Below, piece by piece: positions 16,501 to 29,939 of a stretch of DNA of 64,000 nt. The stretch comes from Symbiodinium natans (lineage: Eukaryota; Sar; Dinophyceae; Suessiales; Symbiodiniaceae), in NCBI GenBank assembly GCA_905221605.1, contig CAJNDS010000133.1, forward strand, positions 25,001 through 89,000. Reading direction: 5' to 3'. The position numbers and the translations under genes were made by a program. The notes beneath the pieces are model-generated. The model saw nothing but the letters and a program-made list of their open reading frames with translations, made no database searches and was not told where the DNA came from. The first letter of the stretch is position 1. Every line of letters begins with the position of its first letter.

Positions 16501-19500
16501 CGCTTCGCGGGGCTCAGCCTCAACAGCTCTAAGAGAGGGGATGTCGGAGCAACATGGCATAGCCGTGCGTCGAAGGCCGGCAAGACCCCTGGCCTAGTGG
16601 ACGCATCCAGTATCATCCAATGAAGGGTCGTCCTCAGGGTTTAGGATCCTGTGGGCTTCGCTAGCGCATCCTGGCCCACAAGATCCAAGCACGCGCTGCA
16701 AAAGAGAGCTCTTTCCCTTTCGCTGCGTCGGACCTCCCGAAGCCGGCCCCGAGTGGGGTCTGCGAAGAAGTGCAGCTAGCCACAGGGCTTTTGATGTCGT
16801 TTTGGAAGAGTTGCTGGAGTGTTGCGGTTTGGAAACCTACTGCACAACATCAACGCCTGATGCAGGGCTTTCCGGCGTGCTCCTTGTGCCATGCGCACAT
16901 CAAATAGCAAGCCGCTGATGCCTCAACGTCTCACAGAGGGCCTCCTGCGCGAGCCAGTCTTGAGAGACTCACCTTCCATTGCCGGTTCCACTTCACGCTG
17001 CTACAACGCAGAAGAAGCGTTCGAGCACGTGAAGCCCTGCCTTTTTCGTGAAGTTGAAACTTCGACCCTTGCAGTAGTGGCTGCAGCGACTGCGGCGCTA
17101 GTGCGCTCAGCGCCGCACCTTGTTGCCCTGTGGCTGGTTTACATTCCGGGCTCATTTCTCTGCGCGCCATCCTCAGAACCAGGAGACTTGGGAGCTATTC
17201 GTGAACTGCAGTCATGAGCGGGCGATGTCCTCCGGTGGAGGACATCTTGTGCTCAAGGGATGCAGTCGCAAAAGCGAGGGCAAACCTGCGGGCAGCCGGC
17301 TCAGCTGTCACCTCACAGGAGCCTGAAGAGCCTCTGACAAGACTTCGACTCCTGCTGTAACAGCCCAACCCGATTGAGGGCATTTACCGGGGTGGAAGGT
17401 TTAGGGTTTCACGATGTTCCAGCTTCAGTGCTTTCTGGATTTCAGGTTTACATGGGGGGATCCCTGGGCTTGGAGTGGGCCAGCAATCCCTGCGACAGCC
17501 CGGTCCCTTTACATCCCTGCCAAGAAGGCATTACAACGCCTCTGAGTTCCGCAACTTTCCTTGTGCCACACAAGGGCAGTGAAGCGGAGCAGTGTAGGGC
17601 ACAGCCACAGGCGTGCAGCATCACGCTCACTCGGCATCCACGCCCTGACTTCTCAGGGCTCGGAAGGACTTTGGACCATGGGCCGTTGCGAGGACTTCGA
17701 AGAGATGCATGATCTTAGGGGTTTAGGGTTTAGGGTTTAGGGTTTAGAGTTTAGGGTTTAGGGGTTCAGGGACAGCACACGGAATTGCACCGTCGGACAC
17801 AGCTTCGCCGACTTTGTTCAAGATGCAGCCACCCAACCCCAAGACGCCCCCAAGGCTGCCAGCGCAGCCTGCGGCACGCCATGAGAACAAACTCACATGA
17901 CTCGCGTGACTCACATGACCCTAGCTCTTACACAACCCGGTGGAGTCCCCCCATCATCAGAATGGCCGTATCCGAAGCAACGGTCAAGAGCACCTTTGGA
18001 CCGGGACGAGAAGCCTGGAGCAGGATCTCTGGGCATGCGCTGCCGAGGGAACCGGCCGCTTCACCACGCCTACTCCTCGTTCCTCGTGAGGATACGTTCT
18101 GAGGCAGTTTCGGGTTTAGGGTTTAAGGTTTAGGGTTTAGGGTTTAGGGTTTGGGGTTTAGGGTTTAGGGTTTCGGACAGCCTGAGCTGCCTCGAGCAGC
18201 CAAGGATGCTCCGACTCTTAAAGCTCTATGAAGGAGTTTTGCGTCTCGCGCATGTGGAAGATCATTCATGGAAAGGTTCACTCATGTAGAAACAAGGGGT
18301 ACTATACATTAGCATCCCAAAGCACAGCCCAGGTTTCACCGTGTGACACACACCGTTAGCCCTCCCCCTTGCACTGCTGGCTCTGGAAAGGAAAGCCTGC
18401 TAGAAGGCACGGAATTGTCTTCCGGAGTCCAGGGAGGGAAACAGGGTTTAGGGTTTAGGGCCTTAGGGCTTAGGGTGTTCCTCGGCTCCCAGTTGTGGGA
18501 TTCAGAGCGACCCAGTGCAATTCCTGAAGACTCCCCCACAAGCACACGAGAATATGCCCCTCAAACACGCTTTCCGGCAACTTAAATGTCTGCCGAATGG
18601 AAAATCCGACAAACAGCTGACAATGCCGAACCTAGCTAGCCGAAAGCCAGGTGCCAGACCCCGCCATACCCCACCCCAAGGTTGCTGGTCTCAGCAGGGG
18701 TAGCGCATGCGAAGACTTGACAAGCGCACAGTTTGGGGTGTAGGGATGGCTGTCGCATTTAGGGGTCAGAGGTTGGGGTTTAAGAGTTGAGGGTGTAGCA
18801 CTTGGGAGCTCCTTTCCTTGATCCTCCCTGGCTTGGCTAAGGCAGGGCTTCCAGCAGAGTCTGCAGCAAGGGGGCTGCGAGGAAGGAGCTGATCAGCCAG
18901 GCCATGCAAACCAACCCAAGGCAAACCCTTCACAAGAAAGCGCTGAGACATTCGTCCGGCCTATCCCCCGTCGAGGAGACATGTTGAAGCACACCGTGTC
19001 TTTTGAACGCAAAGAAGGGATTGCCGCCAGAGATCCCGGCCTCTTTGGCCGATGCTGCAAGGGCAGCGGGGGCTTAAGGTGAAAGCCTTAAGGCACGACG
19101 AACTCCCCGAGAACTCCCCGAGAGCTCCCCCTTAAAGCTGGCTGCTCCTAACGGCGCATCTTCCCGGCCAGCAGTTAAGCACGGCTCAAGATGCCCTACA
19201 AGCTGCGTCCCCTGTGTCTGTTTGGGCCTGAATCAGGAATGACTCAGAATGATGGACTACGCATGGACGTCTTTCACTGGGACAAGCGGCAATGACCTAG
19301 ACGACCCTGGCTATCTCAGCCAATTACAGTCCTTCAATGACACAGGAAGTGAGGACACACTCACAGGAGTACACCACTCATGGCCCACTGATCAGCTGTC
19401 ATCCGACGATTCTCCACCAGGAGGACCTTCCTCCGCTGTGGCCCAAGCTGCTAAGGTCGACAGGTCATCCTTCGGTCCGCGCTACACACGCTTGCGCTTG

Positions 19501-22100
19501 CTTGCTTGGGATGCCGGGCCTGAGGACAAGCGAGGGGGGGGGGGGCACCTGGCCACAATCTCACTTTGCAAAAGGCTGGGGGCAAAAGGCAAGGGCAAGC
19601 TCGTAGGTAGAGCAGCCTTCGGAGTGAGAACTGGGTCGGACATCCCTGCGTGAGGCCCGACACGCAGCTGCGGACTCAGGCACAAAGCAGAGGGCCATCC
19701 TCAGCCACGTGGCCTAGGCATGGGCTCCCAGTGGAGACGTGGGACGAGGATTCAACATCTGCAAGGCCCCAACGCGAAATGTCTGACCTGAGGGCCTTCA
19801 ACGGTGTGAGTTGAGGCGGAAGGCTTGACTTGTGAGCTGTTGAGGTTTGGGGTTTCATCCGGAGGGCCGGAGCTCAAGGGTCGTAGGGCCTTCGGGTCTT
19901 TGAGCTCGAGGTGTCGAACCGTGCATCCGAGCCTATCATGCGAAGGCAAGCGACCAAGCTCCTCTCTAAGGGCCCACCAGAGAAGCTAACCCTAAACCCT
20001 AAACCCTAAAAGTAGAAACGGCAGGGCCCTTGAAGCAGCCCACCTCGGAAGAGCTCCGTGGCCAGGAGCTGGGAGCCGAACAGCGAACGGCACACGCCCA
20101 AGGGAACGCTACGAGCAGCTTGGGCTCCCTGAGCCTTGGGGCCCAGGAGTCATGGGGCCCAGGAGTCACTGGGACCTTTTGATCCCAGGAAGATTCGGAA
20201 GAGCCAAGTTTCCAGGAGAATCAGAGCAGCAGGTGCCACAGCTGCGTGCTCACCGGGAACCCCATCATCCCGGGACTACCCCGCCAGGCTCACTGTTAGG
20301 CTTGTTCCGGTCAAAGGCTTCGCCCCTGTGCACCTCAGGAAAGGGACCTCACGCTGAAGCCCTTGGCCCAAAAACGCCCGGAAGGCCACTCTTCCACTCT
20401 TGGGCCTGGCAATCTCAAAGCTTGTGGCCTTCCCCAACCGCACGCAGACGTTCAGGCCCCAGAGCTTCGGGCGGCGCCTCAAGCTTCCCAGCTGGGCTTC
20501 CGGATGTCCGGCACGGGAGCGCGAGCGCCACGACTCTTGGGACTCTCGGGCGCAGCCAGCAGCCAGCGCATCGAGGAGACTTGTGCCCTGGGATCCCAAT
20601 CAGGCCTCACAGGCGAAGACTGCTGTAGGATGCTGCAGGGGAGCAGAGTATCACTAAAGGGAGAGTCGGAGTCCCTATCCGGCCCTCCAAACGTCTGGGC
20701 GGAAGAGGAGGCAAACAGACGTTCTGGGCATCCAGCATCCTGGCATGCGGACTTGACGAGCCTGTGCCTTCTTAAAGCAAATAAACCCGGCGCCCTAAAA
20801 CCAAAACCACGGCTTCAAGACGAGCTCCTAAGGCTTCAACATGTCCGTGGAGGGCTCAGGGATTCCAGGGATTGCCAGCAACTCGGAGAAGGAAAGACAT
20901 GGACTGCATGAGGATTGATTCCGTTATTCCCCACCTACGCAGGTACACACCAAGGGGCATCTTGTCCACAGGCGACACACACTGGGCGGTGAGAAATCAT
21001 TCTGTGGTGGTATATGCTATGCCTCTTCATACAGGGTGCCTTGCAAATGCCCTGGAAAGCGATCACGCGACGATTTCGGGCAAACGCCCACACCGACCAT
21101 GGTCTCACCCTTCGCACTTCAATCCACAGAGAAAACCGACAGAGGCCAGCACACGCAAAAGGCCCCCACCCCCCCAAGCGTGGAGTGGCCTGGAGGCACC
21201 ACGTGACAGGGGCCATCACAAAGCAGTGTCAGCGCAAGATCTGGCAACCTGAATTGCAGTGGTCTTCCTCCCACTTTCCCGACGGCGGGCTTGCATGATG
21301 CTCCTGACACGACTTGCGGCCATCATGAATTTTGTCCTGAAGGCACAAGGGGGATGCCGGACACCACATGTGGTCCGAAGCCACGGTGGACCACCATCAT
21401 TGCCAAAAAAGTTAGTTCAATTCTTGACCGAAACGAAAATCTAGAGCTTTGGGTTTAGAGGGGCCCGAAATTAAACTACGATGTGGAGGATGAGGACTAG
21501 ATCCAGAAATTGTCCAATATCCGCAGACCAGGCAAGAATCGCTGGTACTGCTGAACGGGCTGATGCCCTGTCGCAACTTCAACTTCACCGGCTCGACGGC
21601 CGTAACTTTCCTGCAGTGCTCGTACAATTACGATACCCTGTCAGGCGAAAAGTGGGGGTTCTATAATGCTTCACATATTCCGGTGCCCGACTAGCTCTGC
21701 CAGATGAGCCTGGCGGATTTCAGGGCAATGAGGGAGCCCTGACACAAGACCTGAGCATCTGCCTTCTCACCTCAATCGCCTTTCTAACATGTCAGCAACC
21801 AAGCATTGGCATGTTAGCAAGTGCTTACGCATCGTTCATAGGGCTGTAGCCAGGTCCGACGTGGCTTAAGTGGGCTGTAGTGTCCCACTGACGAAACCTT
21901 TTGCTTCGCTGGCCAGCAGCGGCGACATGGTTGCAAAGAAAAATGGTGAACTCTACACAACAGTAGAACGTATGAAACATGTTGCAACTCTTTGCACTTG
22001 CATACATTTCCATCTGTGTCACTGTCCAAGTTCTGAACTCACACTTGATCCTTGGATGGCAGGAGGCGCGCTCGGAAGCTCGTCCGCAGCTACGAAGTCA
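13520..22100. other. 8.6-kb stretch without a supportable gene
   Basis: Telomere-like remnants occur at about 13780-13860, 14000-14030, 15220-15295, 16295-16370, 17715-17770, 18110-18170 and 19985-20010. Open frames up to about 180 codons occur on both strands, but none has a recognisable domain, a consistent codon pattern or exon-like borders. A coding gene with many short exons cannot be excluded. Confidence 0.5.
14822..14886. repeat. 9-bp tandem repeat (CCGCAATGG)x7
   Basis: There are seven perfect copies of CCGCAATGG followed by a partial CCATGACC. Period nine keeps all frames open, but no surrounding coding sequence is seen. Confidence 0.95.
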
Positions 22101-22102
22101 GC

Positions 22103-22172
22103 GTTTAGGGTTTAGGGTTTAGGGTCTAGGGTCTAGGGTTTAGGGTTTAGGGTTTAGGGTTTAGGGTTTAGG
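22103..22172. repeat. TTTAGGG array (~10 units)
   Basis: This array is in TTTAGGG sense with two TCTAGGG variants. It is followed by about 250 bp of AGCA/CAGCAA-rich sequence (22195-22345) that is low in complexity. No gene is recognised up to the reverse-transcriptase remnant at 24 kb. Confidence 0.95.
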
Positions 22173-22899
22173 GTGATGACAGTGGTTCCCATGTTGACGA
22201 CACTGACAGCGGAAGCAACAGGTACTGGAAAGCAGCAGTCATGGTCGGAGAAGTGCAGCACAAGCAGCAACAGCAGGACGAACGCGAGCAGGAGTAGTGG
22301 TTTGTGATCAGTCGTAGTAGTTCCAGCAACAACAGAAAAAGCACAACAACGCGACGGGAACAAGAACAAGCGAGAAGAAACACACTTCCAGATACCTCGA
22401 AAATCTCTCCCATCTGCTCTTCAACACTCTTGAAAAATGTTCTCAGACTCGATTGAGCTCGTACGATGCAGGAAACCGGCCCCGAGCCTCACCGCAAGCT
22501 TCCACAAAAAAAAGTTCTTTGCAGGCTTGAAGAGGCAATGCCTACTTATCACAATTTCGGGATTTCCGCTCCTAGAGTTTCGACCACGAGAGGATTGAAG
22601 CATCATGGTATCCGCACAAGCCAGAAGTTTTTTTTTTTTAAGCGGGCGCCTCTTTACTACATCAGTAGCACAGTAGGCCGTTCTTGTGGGTCTCTCAACT
22701 GGGTGTGAAACAGGTCGCCAAAAAGAAGCAACACAACCAAGAAAGAAGAAACCACCCAACCAACCAAAGCAGCAACACAACAACCACCCGACAAACCAGA
22801 AGAGGGCGGCGAAACTGCTAAGAAGACCCCACGCGCTCAGTACCCAAGCTCGTCGATGTAGTCCCTGAGCAGAGCCATAGCAGCACCAAGTCGTGTGGG

Positions 22900-24060
22900 G
22901 GAATCGCAAAATGCGATTGTGTGCCAGAGAACAAAACCACCATCAAGCAATCATCTGAATAAGTTGGCAGCCTGCAGGTTGGATAATCACATACTCGCAG
23001 CTACCATTGCCGACATTCCAAGAACGGGCGGTGTGAGCCTACGCGAACGGTTGCATCGGCCGAAGTTTGACTGTTGTGGCAACCGAGGCATGATGCAATA
23101 CCCCATCGGGGCCTACCCCTCCCACAGGGAGGGTAGGCCAAATTTGCCCCATGGTGATCAGCCAGTGGGGTCTTCCGTAAGTAGCCACAGCCGACTGACC
23201 ATGGTGATCAGCCAAGGATGCGCACAGCCAAAAGGTGCCAAGGTAGCTCCTTTAAGAGTCATCTGCAAGACGACACTCCAACCCGGCTCGCCAGGCAGCG
23301 TCGATCAAGGCAGAAAACCAGCACAGTGCAACGTAGAAGCACGCACCGTGACCAGTCAGTGAGGGATCAGGTGTTCGCCCCACTGAATCTTCCTGCCCCA
23401 TGGTGATCAGCCAGTGGGGCTATCCAAGAGTAGCCAAGAGGCTACCGATTCCATCGCGCTTCACAGCTCATTTTGCATCGGATGTTTTCATTCTTGCAGT
23501 AGCAAGCTCGGGGGGCGGATGCCCCAATTGTCCGATCATTGCCAGGGTCCTTCCCAGCCGCTGTCCGCCTGTCGGGCTTGTCCAGATGTCTCGGCCCCCA
23601 CTCGAAAGCGTGGCTCCGCCACAACCCCTGCTGGGACCGCCGCCGCGGCCGACTGTGTAAGGTCCCTGTCAGGATCCTGTGACGTGCTTCCCACATGCCC
23701 CAGTTTTTTTTTTAAAGCGGATCGCGATCCTCATGTTCCGCCAGGCTTGGCGGGACCAGCTGATCTCTGAAGAGGTGGACAAGAGACTCCATAAGGTGGC
23801 ACCATTTGCTTCAATGGCCCTGTAAGCTTACAAATCAAGCATGAACAGGCAAAGTGCGTCATCTATTGGGACCCCATGGGGTTCTCCGCCCAATTCAGCT
23901 CAATGTGTGGGTTAATTTGCCCCAGTTTTTGGCCGCGAATTTGAGCCTGTGGGTCCAAGCAACCGGATCTCGTTGCCTGCGCCGTAACTTGGGCTTCGGT
24001 CATGGCAATGCAGCTGGCAGCCCAGTTGAGCCGCAGGTCTTGCGTACGTGATCCATTTAA
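22900..24060. other. Region upstream of RT remnant with repeated CCATGGTGATCAGCCA
   Basis: The motif CCATGGTGATCAGCCA appears three times (about 23151, 23200 and 23399), with AGTGGGGTCTTCC- or AGTGGGGCTATCC-like sequence following two of them. No domain is recognised. The region may be the decayed 5' part of the RT element that follows. Confidence 0.35.
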
Positions 24061-24063
24061 TGT

Positions 24064-25789
24064 TTGGCAGGCGCACACAGCATAAAGCCCAGGAAGTCCT
24101 ACTTGACCCCATATGCATCCACCAGGGCCTTGCCATGGGGGAGAGCGACTTCTGTAGTCTTCTTCTGTCTCGCCCTTGATCCGTTAATTTGGGCGCTTCA
24201 TGATGTATCCTTCTTTATTAGGCTAACTGCGTACATGGATGACAACAGCGCTGCTTCTAAAGGCCTACACTGGGTTAAGCAGGCACAAAACACCTTTGAG
24301 CCCGCCCATAGCGCTGGTCTTCAAGTCTTGCGGCATCACTGCTTTCAAGCTGGCTTCACCTCGCTGCAAAGTCTACCGCAAGAAGTCAATGGAAGTGTTT
24401 GTGAGTATGGGGTTGCATGCATGGCGGCGAACAATGTACCACCCAGCAATGTACTTACCGCTGGAGGCCCCTCCTTGAAACATGCTTTGAGCCTCCTCTT
24501 AGAAGATGATACTAAAAGTCTTACTCAGGCAGCCTAAGGCTTTGTCAAGTATCAGCATGCGCAGGGCTACGTCAGAGATTTTCTTGGACCCAACCCAGGC
24601 AATATCTTCAATTGGTGAGTTTGCTTCCCATTCATACTTGGCAATGCGGCCTCGGAGAATAAAGCCGAGCATAGTTGCAGTCTCGGCAATTATCTTGGGC
24701 CCCCATGGTGTATCATCCAGGAGCAATATGCTTGCTGTCTTGAGAGGCTTATTGGTCAAGATGGAGGTCTTGCACTTGCAATGGCAATGCGAAGTCATAA
24801 TGCAAGCAAGAAGCTCCTGAAACGCTTGCTCTTGTGCACACATGCACTGTAGCATGTCTTTGGCAAGTACATAACATGTGCGCCCGCTAACGAGAAGTAA
24901 CACATGACGCGCGTCAAGCCTTGCAAGTGACATCATGACAACATGCTGCGGAGAAATAAGCAAGCCCTCTCTCTCATGTCCATTGTTCTGCAACTCGCTT
25001 TATGCTTTTACCAGGAAACACATGCTAAAAGCTTTAGCAATTGCAAGCTCGACCATCTTGAGACGACCTTGGATTCAGGCAAAGCATCTTGCAGGGGTAC
25101 TTGATTTCATCACAGCACCCAGGGCAAAGGACCCCGAGATAAGTGCAATTCTGTCAAAAGTGGGTTTACTTCTGCGTTGGAGAGGGAAATGGGCTCTGAA
25201 CTTCATTCTTCATGCCCTTGAAACCGCACAGGTGGAGAATCTCCCCTTCTATAATTCGCTGCTTGTGCAAGCGAAACAGTCCATTCAGAAGGCGGTCTCT
25301 CTCGGGGACGCGCCCATTATTGAGCAATTCAAGACCAAGTGTCAAGATGCCCTCACGGTCAATACAAGGGATGTGGCCCCACAACCCACCGGCCGTAAAC
25401 TCAAACAAGCTCATACCGCACTCAGAGCCGTCCTGCGAAACGCTGCTTGCGTGGAAGCGCAAAAGTATCTCAGACAAAAAGTTGCCAACTTGGTTCATGA
25501 AGGTGAACTTTGTGCCATTTTGCTTGCCCTACATCTCCCGCCAAAAAATGTTGCCTCCGATGTCACTCGCTGCTATGCTCTAAGGTGGGCTATTGCAGAG
25601 GAAGCGGATGCCTATTTCATTTACAGACAGTATGCGACGAGGGATGAGCAATGCAGGGTAATCGCAAAGGAAAAGAACTGCACTACGACAATGGGTTTGG
25701 TCATAAACCAATTTGCAAAGGCTGCTATACATATCAAGGCTGCCCCGATGACATTGCCCAAACCATCGGTGGTATGTTGCCATCTGTGA
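24064..25789 (+). pseudogene. Decayed non-LTR reverse-transcriptase element
   Basis: The first part (24064-24537) reads VVFFCLALDPLIWALHDV, then LTAYMDDNSAASKGLHWVK. This is the RT region around motif 4 (FCLALDPL) and the catalytic YMDD box, followed by HCFQAGFTSLQ. A later plus-strand frame (24935-25789, 284 codons) reads RRPWIQAKHLAGVLDFI...LLRWRGKWALNFILHAL, a helical RT thumb/connection-like stretch. The middle section has stops in the frame used, and the opposite strand is also open at 24499-24993 (LLLDDTPWGPKIIAETATML), so an inverted or foreign piece may lie there. No endonuclease domain and no element ends are seen. RT identification rests on the YMDD context. Confidence 0.5.
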
Positions 25790-28300
25790 AGTTGCCAATG
25801 CTCCTCTGCTTCAGGCCTCGCTTGCGATTGATAGTCCACTCAGGACCATTCTCTATAGAGCAGCTCAGCCGCATGAGCATCAAAGCAGATATCTTCAAAG
25901 CCACTGCCTACTTTGTGGTTTGGGGGCCAACACAACCGAGCATTGGCTTACTGCCTGCGTAGTCACTAAAGCTCCCCTTCTGGTTGTTTTAGTCACGTTA
26001 GGATATGCCAGTACTGCAACCATGTTGTCTCTCTCTGCCACAATGCGCTAAATGAAACCGACAGGAATGGTGAGGTTGACAAGAAGTTTTGCGCGGTCCT
26101 GTTGGCGTGGATCGCCACCATACGTAGATATGTAATGGAAGAGCAGTGCACCTGGCATCCTGGATGGAGCGAACTACCGCAAAGAGATAAACATGTGAGC
26201 TAAATCCCCAAGCTTGCCTCACGCCTCTGGAATTCGATCCCGCGAATGCTCCTTCCGAAAACGTTACCGGTATGGTGGATTGACACAGAACGCTGCAAGC
26301 CGTGCTGCCACGATGGAAGCCTTCACATAGAGGTTCGACATCCCTTATCTACCTTGATCAAGGCAAGCGCACAGGGTGTCACACCACCACCCAAGCATGT
26401 GTCATCGCCACCCTGACCCCCAACACTACTTGCTAGCGCCCATGTACCAGCAAACGGCCGGAACACCAAATGTGATATTATGTCCTAAAACGCCGCAGCT
26501 GGCCCGCACATACCGAGCCCGGAGCTTACTTCCGGTCAAAGCTGCAGAGAGTTACGTTATCAGAAGGGCTTGCCGTGCTACCACACTGCGCTGGCACAGT
26601 ATTGTGGGTGCATGATGGAGGACGTAAAAAAGTAGACACGCAGTTCAACCGTTTCTTGAAGGAGCTAAGGCGCTCGTCTCTCACCCAGATTGGCAGACAA
26701 GCCTTTCCACACACCAACTCAATCAAATTCTCAAGGTTTAATTTTCTGCAATGTCAACTGAAACCCAGGCTAGAGGTCCGACATTTTAGGCTAGAGGTCC
26801 GACATTTCAGAAGTGGAAAGGCGAACTGACACAATCGCTGCGCCACATTTTATGACACTCTACGCTGCAGTTCAGGCTGAAGCAAGTTGTGCTTCGCCCA
26901 CACAGCCAGGCATGCGGCCTCACGTTGCTTCTTGTCTTTAGCAAGTTGTCAAAAAGGTGGCTTACAGTTGGAAGAACAGCACAATGAACACTTTTCTGTG
27001 GGTCGTGACGGGGCAAACCTTCATGTTCTCTAAAATAATTGATCGCTGCAATTCCAGATTGCCTCTCGGAGTATTTCGCAGTGTCTCTCCATGCAATGCC
27101 TTTTTAGCGGCCTTTAACTTCTTCTCTTTGTGGTTCCTCTTTCGAAGAGGTGTGAACACTCTGAACCTGCTTCTTGCTTGGAAGAAATTGATACCTTTGC
27201 AAATAAAGTGCTAATGTTGCCTGTTCCGTTTCAATCTTCTCTCCGGCATGCTGTTTGATTATGCCTTATCTGAATTTCAGCAGAGACATCTGGGTGAATT
27301 TGCCCTTTGATGCCCTTTTTTTTGCCAGAACACCATCGTCGCACATTGTTGAAGGCCATGTTAGAGGAGGATGCATTGTTTCGACACAAACCCTTGGCGA
27401 ACTTGAAAGAGTGAGCTCAACCAGCATCACTCAGGTTCTCTTGAAGAAGAAGCTGAAGTTCTTGTCTGGTTTTGGTTGCTTGCAACTCACTCCGTGTCCC
27501 CGCCCCTTCGTTCGTTGCCGTAGGACGTGTAGGATGGAAGTAGGACTGCAGAGTGAACTCTGAAGCTTAGCTGGTTTGCTGTTTGGGAGTGACCTGAAGT
27601 CTCCGAGGTGTAGACCAAAGCAGTTGCATTGCTTTTTTGCTTTACCTCCTTTGTAAAACAAAATTGAAACGGAATGATGGAATTCGGAGTTTTGGAGGTG
27701 TTGATGGTGCTGGGGTTTGAAGGCCTGAATCGATTAAACATAAATCGTGAATGGCTGATTCTTTCAAGTTTGAGCGCATAGGTCTAGAGGTCGAAGGTTG
27801 CAGGTTCCGGGTTCAGAGATGTGGGGCTGTGGATGTTCAGGAAGCCTGGCAAACGCAGAAATCTACCTCCATCTCATCTGGTCCTCAGGTCCTAAAAACA
27901 GTCAGTGAATCAAGCAGGGATCATGGTACTTCTGCAGCATACGCAAAATTCCGCTCCTGTGCAGAAATAAAAAAACCTAGCCGGCAGCTCCACCGCCATC
28001 CTTGGCCCCCAAAAGCCTAATACCTCAAAACTCTAACTCCCTAAACCCACAGACCCTTAGCTCTTGGAGAGAGCTTGCTGCAAGAACTGAAGCTTGCTGA
28101 ACACTTTGGTGTTTGGCTCAAGTGCGGAGTGAAAAAAAGAGACAGCTGCGCGAGCTCTGCTTTTCACTCGCAATACCACGCAGTAGCACTCATGCTGCAC
28201 TCAGGCGCTGTTTCTCCTACGAAGCAGCCAAGTTTGATGGTTCTCATCCACCTTGCAATCTCTGCGTACCAAAGGAGTCCGGCGAATAATCGTCTCGGAT
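25790..28300. other. No supportable gene
   Basis: Only short frames occur on both strands. A small tandem duplication GGCTAGAGGTCCGACATTT lies at 26768-26813. Part of this stretch may be the 3' continuation of the decayed RT element, but no motif supports that. Confidence 0.45.
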
Positions 28301-28544
28301 GAGGTGACCTCTCCGGTGGTCTTTGCGCGGAGAGGAACACGGCAGGCTACCCTCTGGCACCCACCCTATCCAGGTTGCCGTTAGAGATTCAGCAGACGCA
28401 CCCGAGCTGGCAACATTGACTTCGTCGGCACTTGGGTCGACGACACCAGCGTCGACTCCAAGCACAAGAGTGCGCCTCGGGCCACAGTTCAGCCGCCGGT
28501 CCGTCCGCGCCCCTTCCCCCTCCTTTACCTTCTCCTCCTCCATA

Positions 28545-28990
28545 GTTCTACCTTCCCCACCACCTCCCCCACCTTTTTCATCTCCTGCCACCTCATCCAT
28601 CACCTCCTCCTTCTTATTTTCTTCGCTTCCTCCAACCACCTCCTCTACCACCTCCTTCTTCTTTTTTTCTTCTTCACTTCCTCCAACCACCTCCTCCCTC
28701 CTCCTTCTCTTTTTCTTCTTCACTCAAACTACCTTCTTCCACCTCCTTTTCATCTTAGCCTCCTCCTCCCCTTTCTTTCTTCACTTCTCCTCCTGCTCCT
28801 CCTCCTCCTCCTCCACCCTGGAAGCGGGCGACGTCGAGCTTACTCTTCCTCCTCCTCCTGCTCTTCTTCCTCCTCCTCTTTGTCGAAGAATTTCGCCTCC
28901 TTTTCCTGCTTGCGCCTCTTAAAGAGGATGAGGATCTTCGATCCTCTTCCTCTGCCTCCTCCTCCTCCTCCTCACAATCTTCGCCTCCTC
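28545..28990. repeat. Pyrimidine-rich (CCT/CTT)n low-complexity tract
   Basis: The plus strand is nearly all C and T (CCTCCTCCACC, CTTCTTCTTTT blocks). Long frames here, on plus (Pro/Ser/Phe-rich) and minus (Glu/Lys/Gly-rich), follow from the trinucleotide bias and are not called as genes on their own. It may be the low-complexity tail of the minus-strand reading frame that begins at 29133. Confidence 0.8.
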
Positions 28991-29133
28991 GACCGGCTCC
29001 TCCTACATCCCGAGCTCGAGCTCCATCTCGCGATCGAGCTCGGCTGGGGATCACGTTCCTTCTGCTCTGCAGCCTGTCCCAAAAACCTTTCCACAGCTGC
29101 TGGCGAAAAATCTTGACTCTCGCAGTCGGCCAT
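28972..29133 (-). CDS. Candidate first exon of an unknown minus-strand gene
   Basis: It starts at ATG 29133-29131 and reads MADCESQDFSPAAVERFLGQ, then AAEQKERDPQPSSIARW, then an Arg/Ser-rich end before TGA at 28972. The first 35 residues look like real protein. Immediately upstream (on this strand) is a long CTCTCT polypyrimidine tract (29140-29215). Downstream the purine-rich strand could continue as an acidic/basic low-complexity protein after a splice or frameshift. The family is not recognised. Confidence 0.35.
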   Translation of the reverse strand: MADCESQDFSPAAVERFLGQAAEQKERDPQPSSIARWSSSSGCRRSRSRRRRL

Positions 29134-29154
29134 TGAGTGAGAGAAACGGAGAGA

Positions 29155-29330
29155 AGGAGAGAGAGAGAGAGAGAGAGAGATCGAGAGATCGAGAGAGAGA
29201 GAGAGTGTGTGTGAGAAAGCTTAACCTAGTTTAGTGTCGCACAATAAATTTATGATCTATATATATATATATATTATATGTATATCATGTCTATATATAT
29301 ATATATACATATATAGAGGTATATCAGCAT
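29155..29330. repeat. (GA)n then (TA)n microsatellites
   Basis: A GAGAGA tract at 29155-29215 is followed by TATATA-rich sequence at 29255-29325. Further TA runs lie at 29790-29815. Confidence 0.9.
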
Positions 29331-29939
29331 TCACTTGACCAGACTACACGACCTCATCCGATGAGAAGGTTGACTTTAGGGTTTAGGGTTTAGGGCTTAG
29401 GGCTTAGGGCTTAAGACCTGGGGTTTGTGGCTTGGGGTTTAGGGCTTAGTGGTAAGCTTAAGGAGTCTTATATGCTTAGGGTGTGCAGGCACTGAGCCTG
29501 TAAAGGGGCAGCGATCGGTCGACTTCGCACATGCACATGCTCGTGACCAATTTATGTAGGGGGCGTGAAGGTTTAGGGTTTCGGGCCCCTATATGGAAGT
29601 ACAGCACTCAGTCCTCGGATCGATCTGCCACTCGCCAGCCATGCACAGCATCGTGTACCTGCAGAAAGTTACATGTAGGCCCGGGTTTACGATAGCTGCT
29701 TAATGAAAGTAAGGTCTGGGAAAATATGAGGCTTCTAAAGGTTTGGAACATTTGAGTTGGGATTCTGTATGTAGATACACAGAGTTAAATATTATATATA
29801 TATATATATATGTATAGATATTTGTATGTGGTACCCCCGCCCCCCCATAGGCCCACACTTTTGCTATAGTTTGCCTGCCTCAGGTGCCCTGGCTACACCG
29901 GAGGGTTCAGGGGTTCAGGGTTTAAGGGCCTCCCAGGCC
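29331..29939. other. No gene seen
   Basis: Degenerate TTTAGGG units lie at 29375-29450. The rest has no recognisable feature. Confidence 0.5.

Noticed and set aside
24499-24993. Separate minus-strand gene between the RT fragments
   Set aside because: It could be an inverted RT-element piece (LLLDDTPWGPKII), but no domain proves it; mentioned only within the RT pseudogene entry.
28244-28922. 199-codon plus-strand and 159-codon minus-strand frames
   Set aside because: The sequence is CCT/CTT low complexity; both strands are open and neither has a domain. Only the start at 29133 (minus) is kept as a weak candidate.
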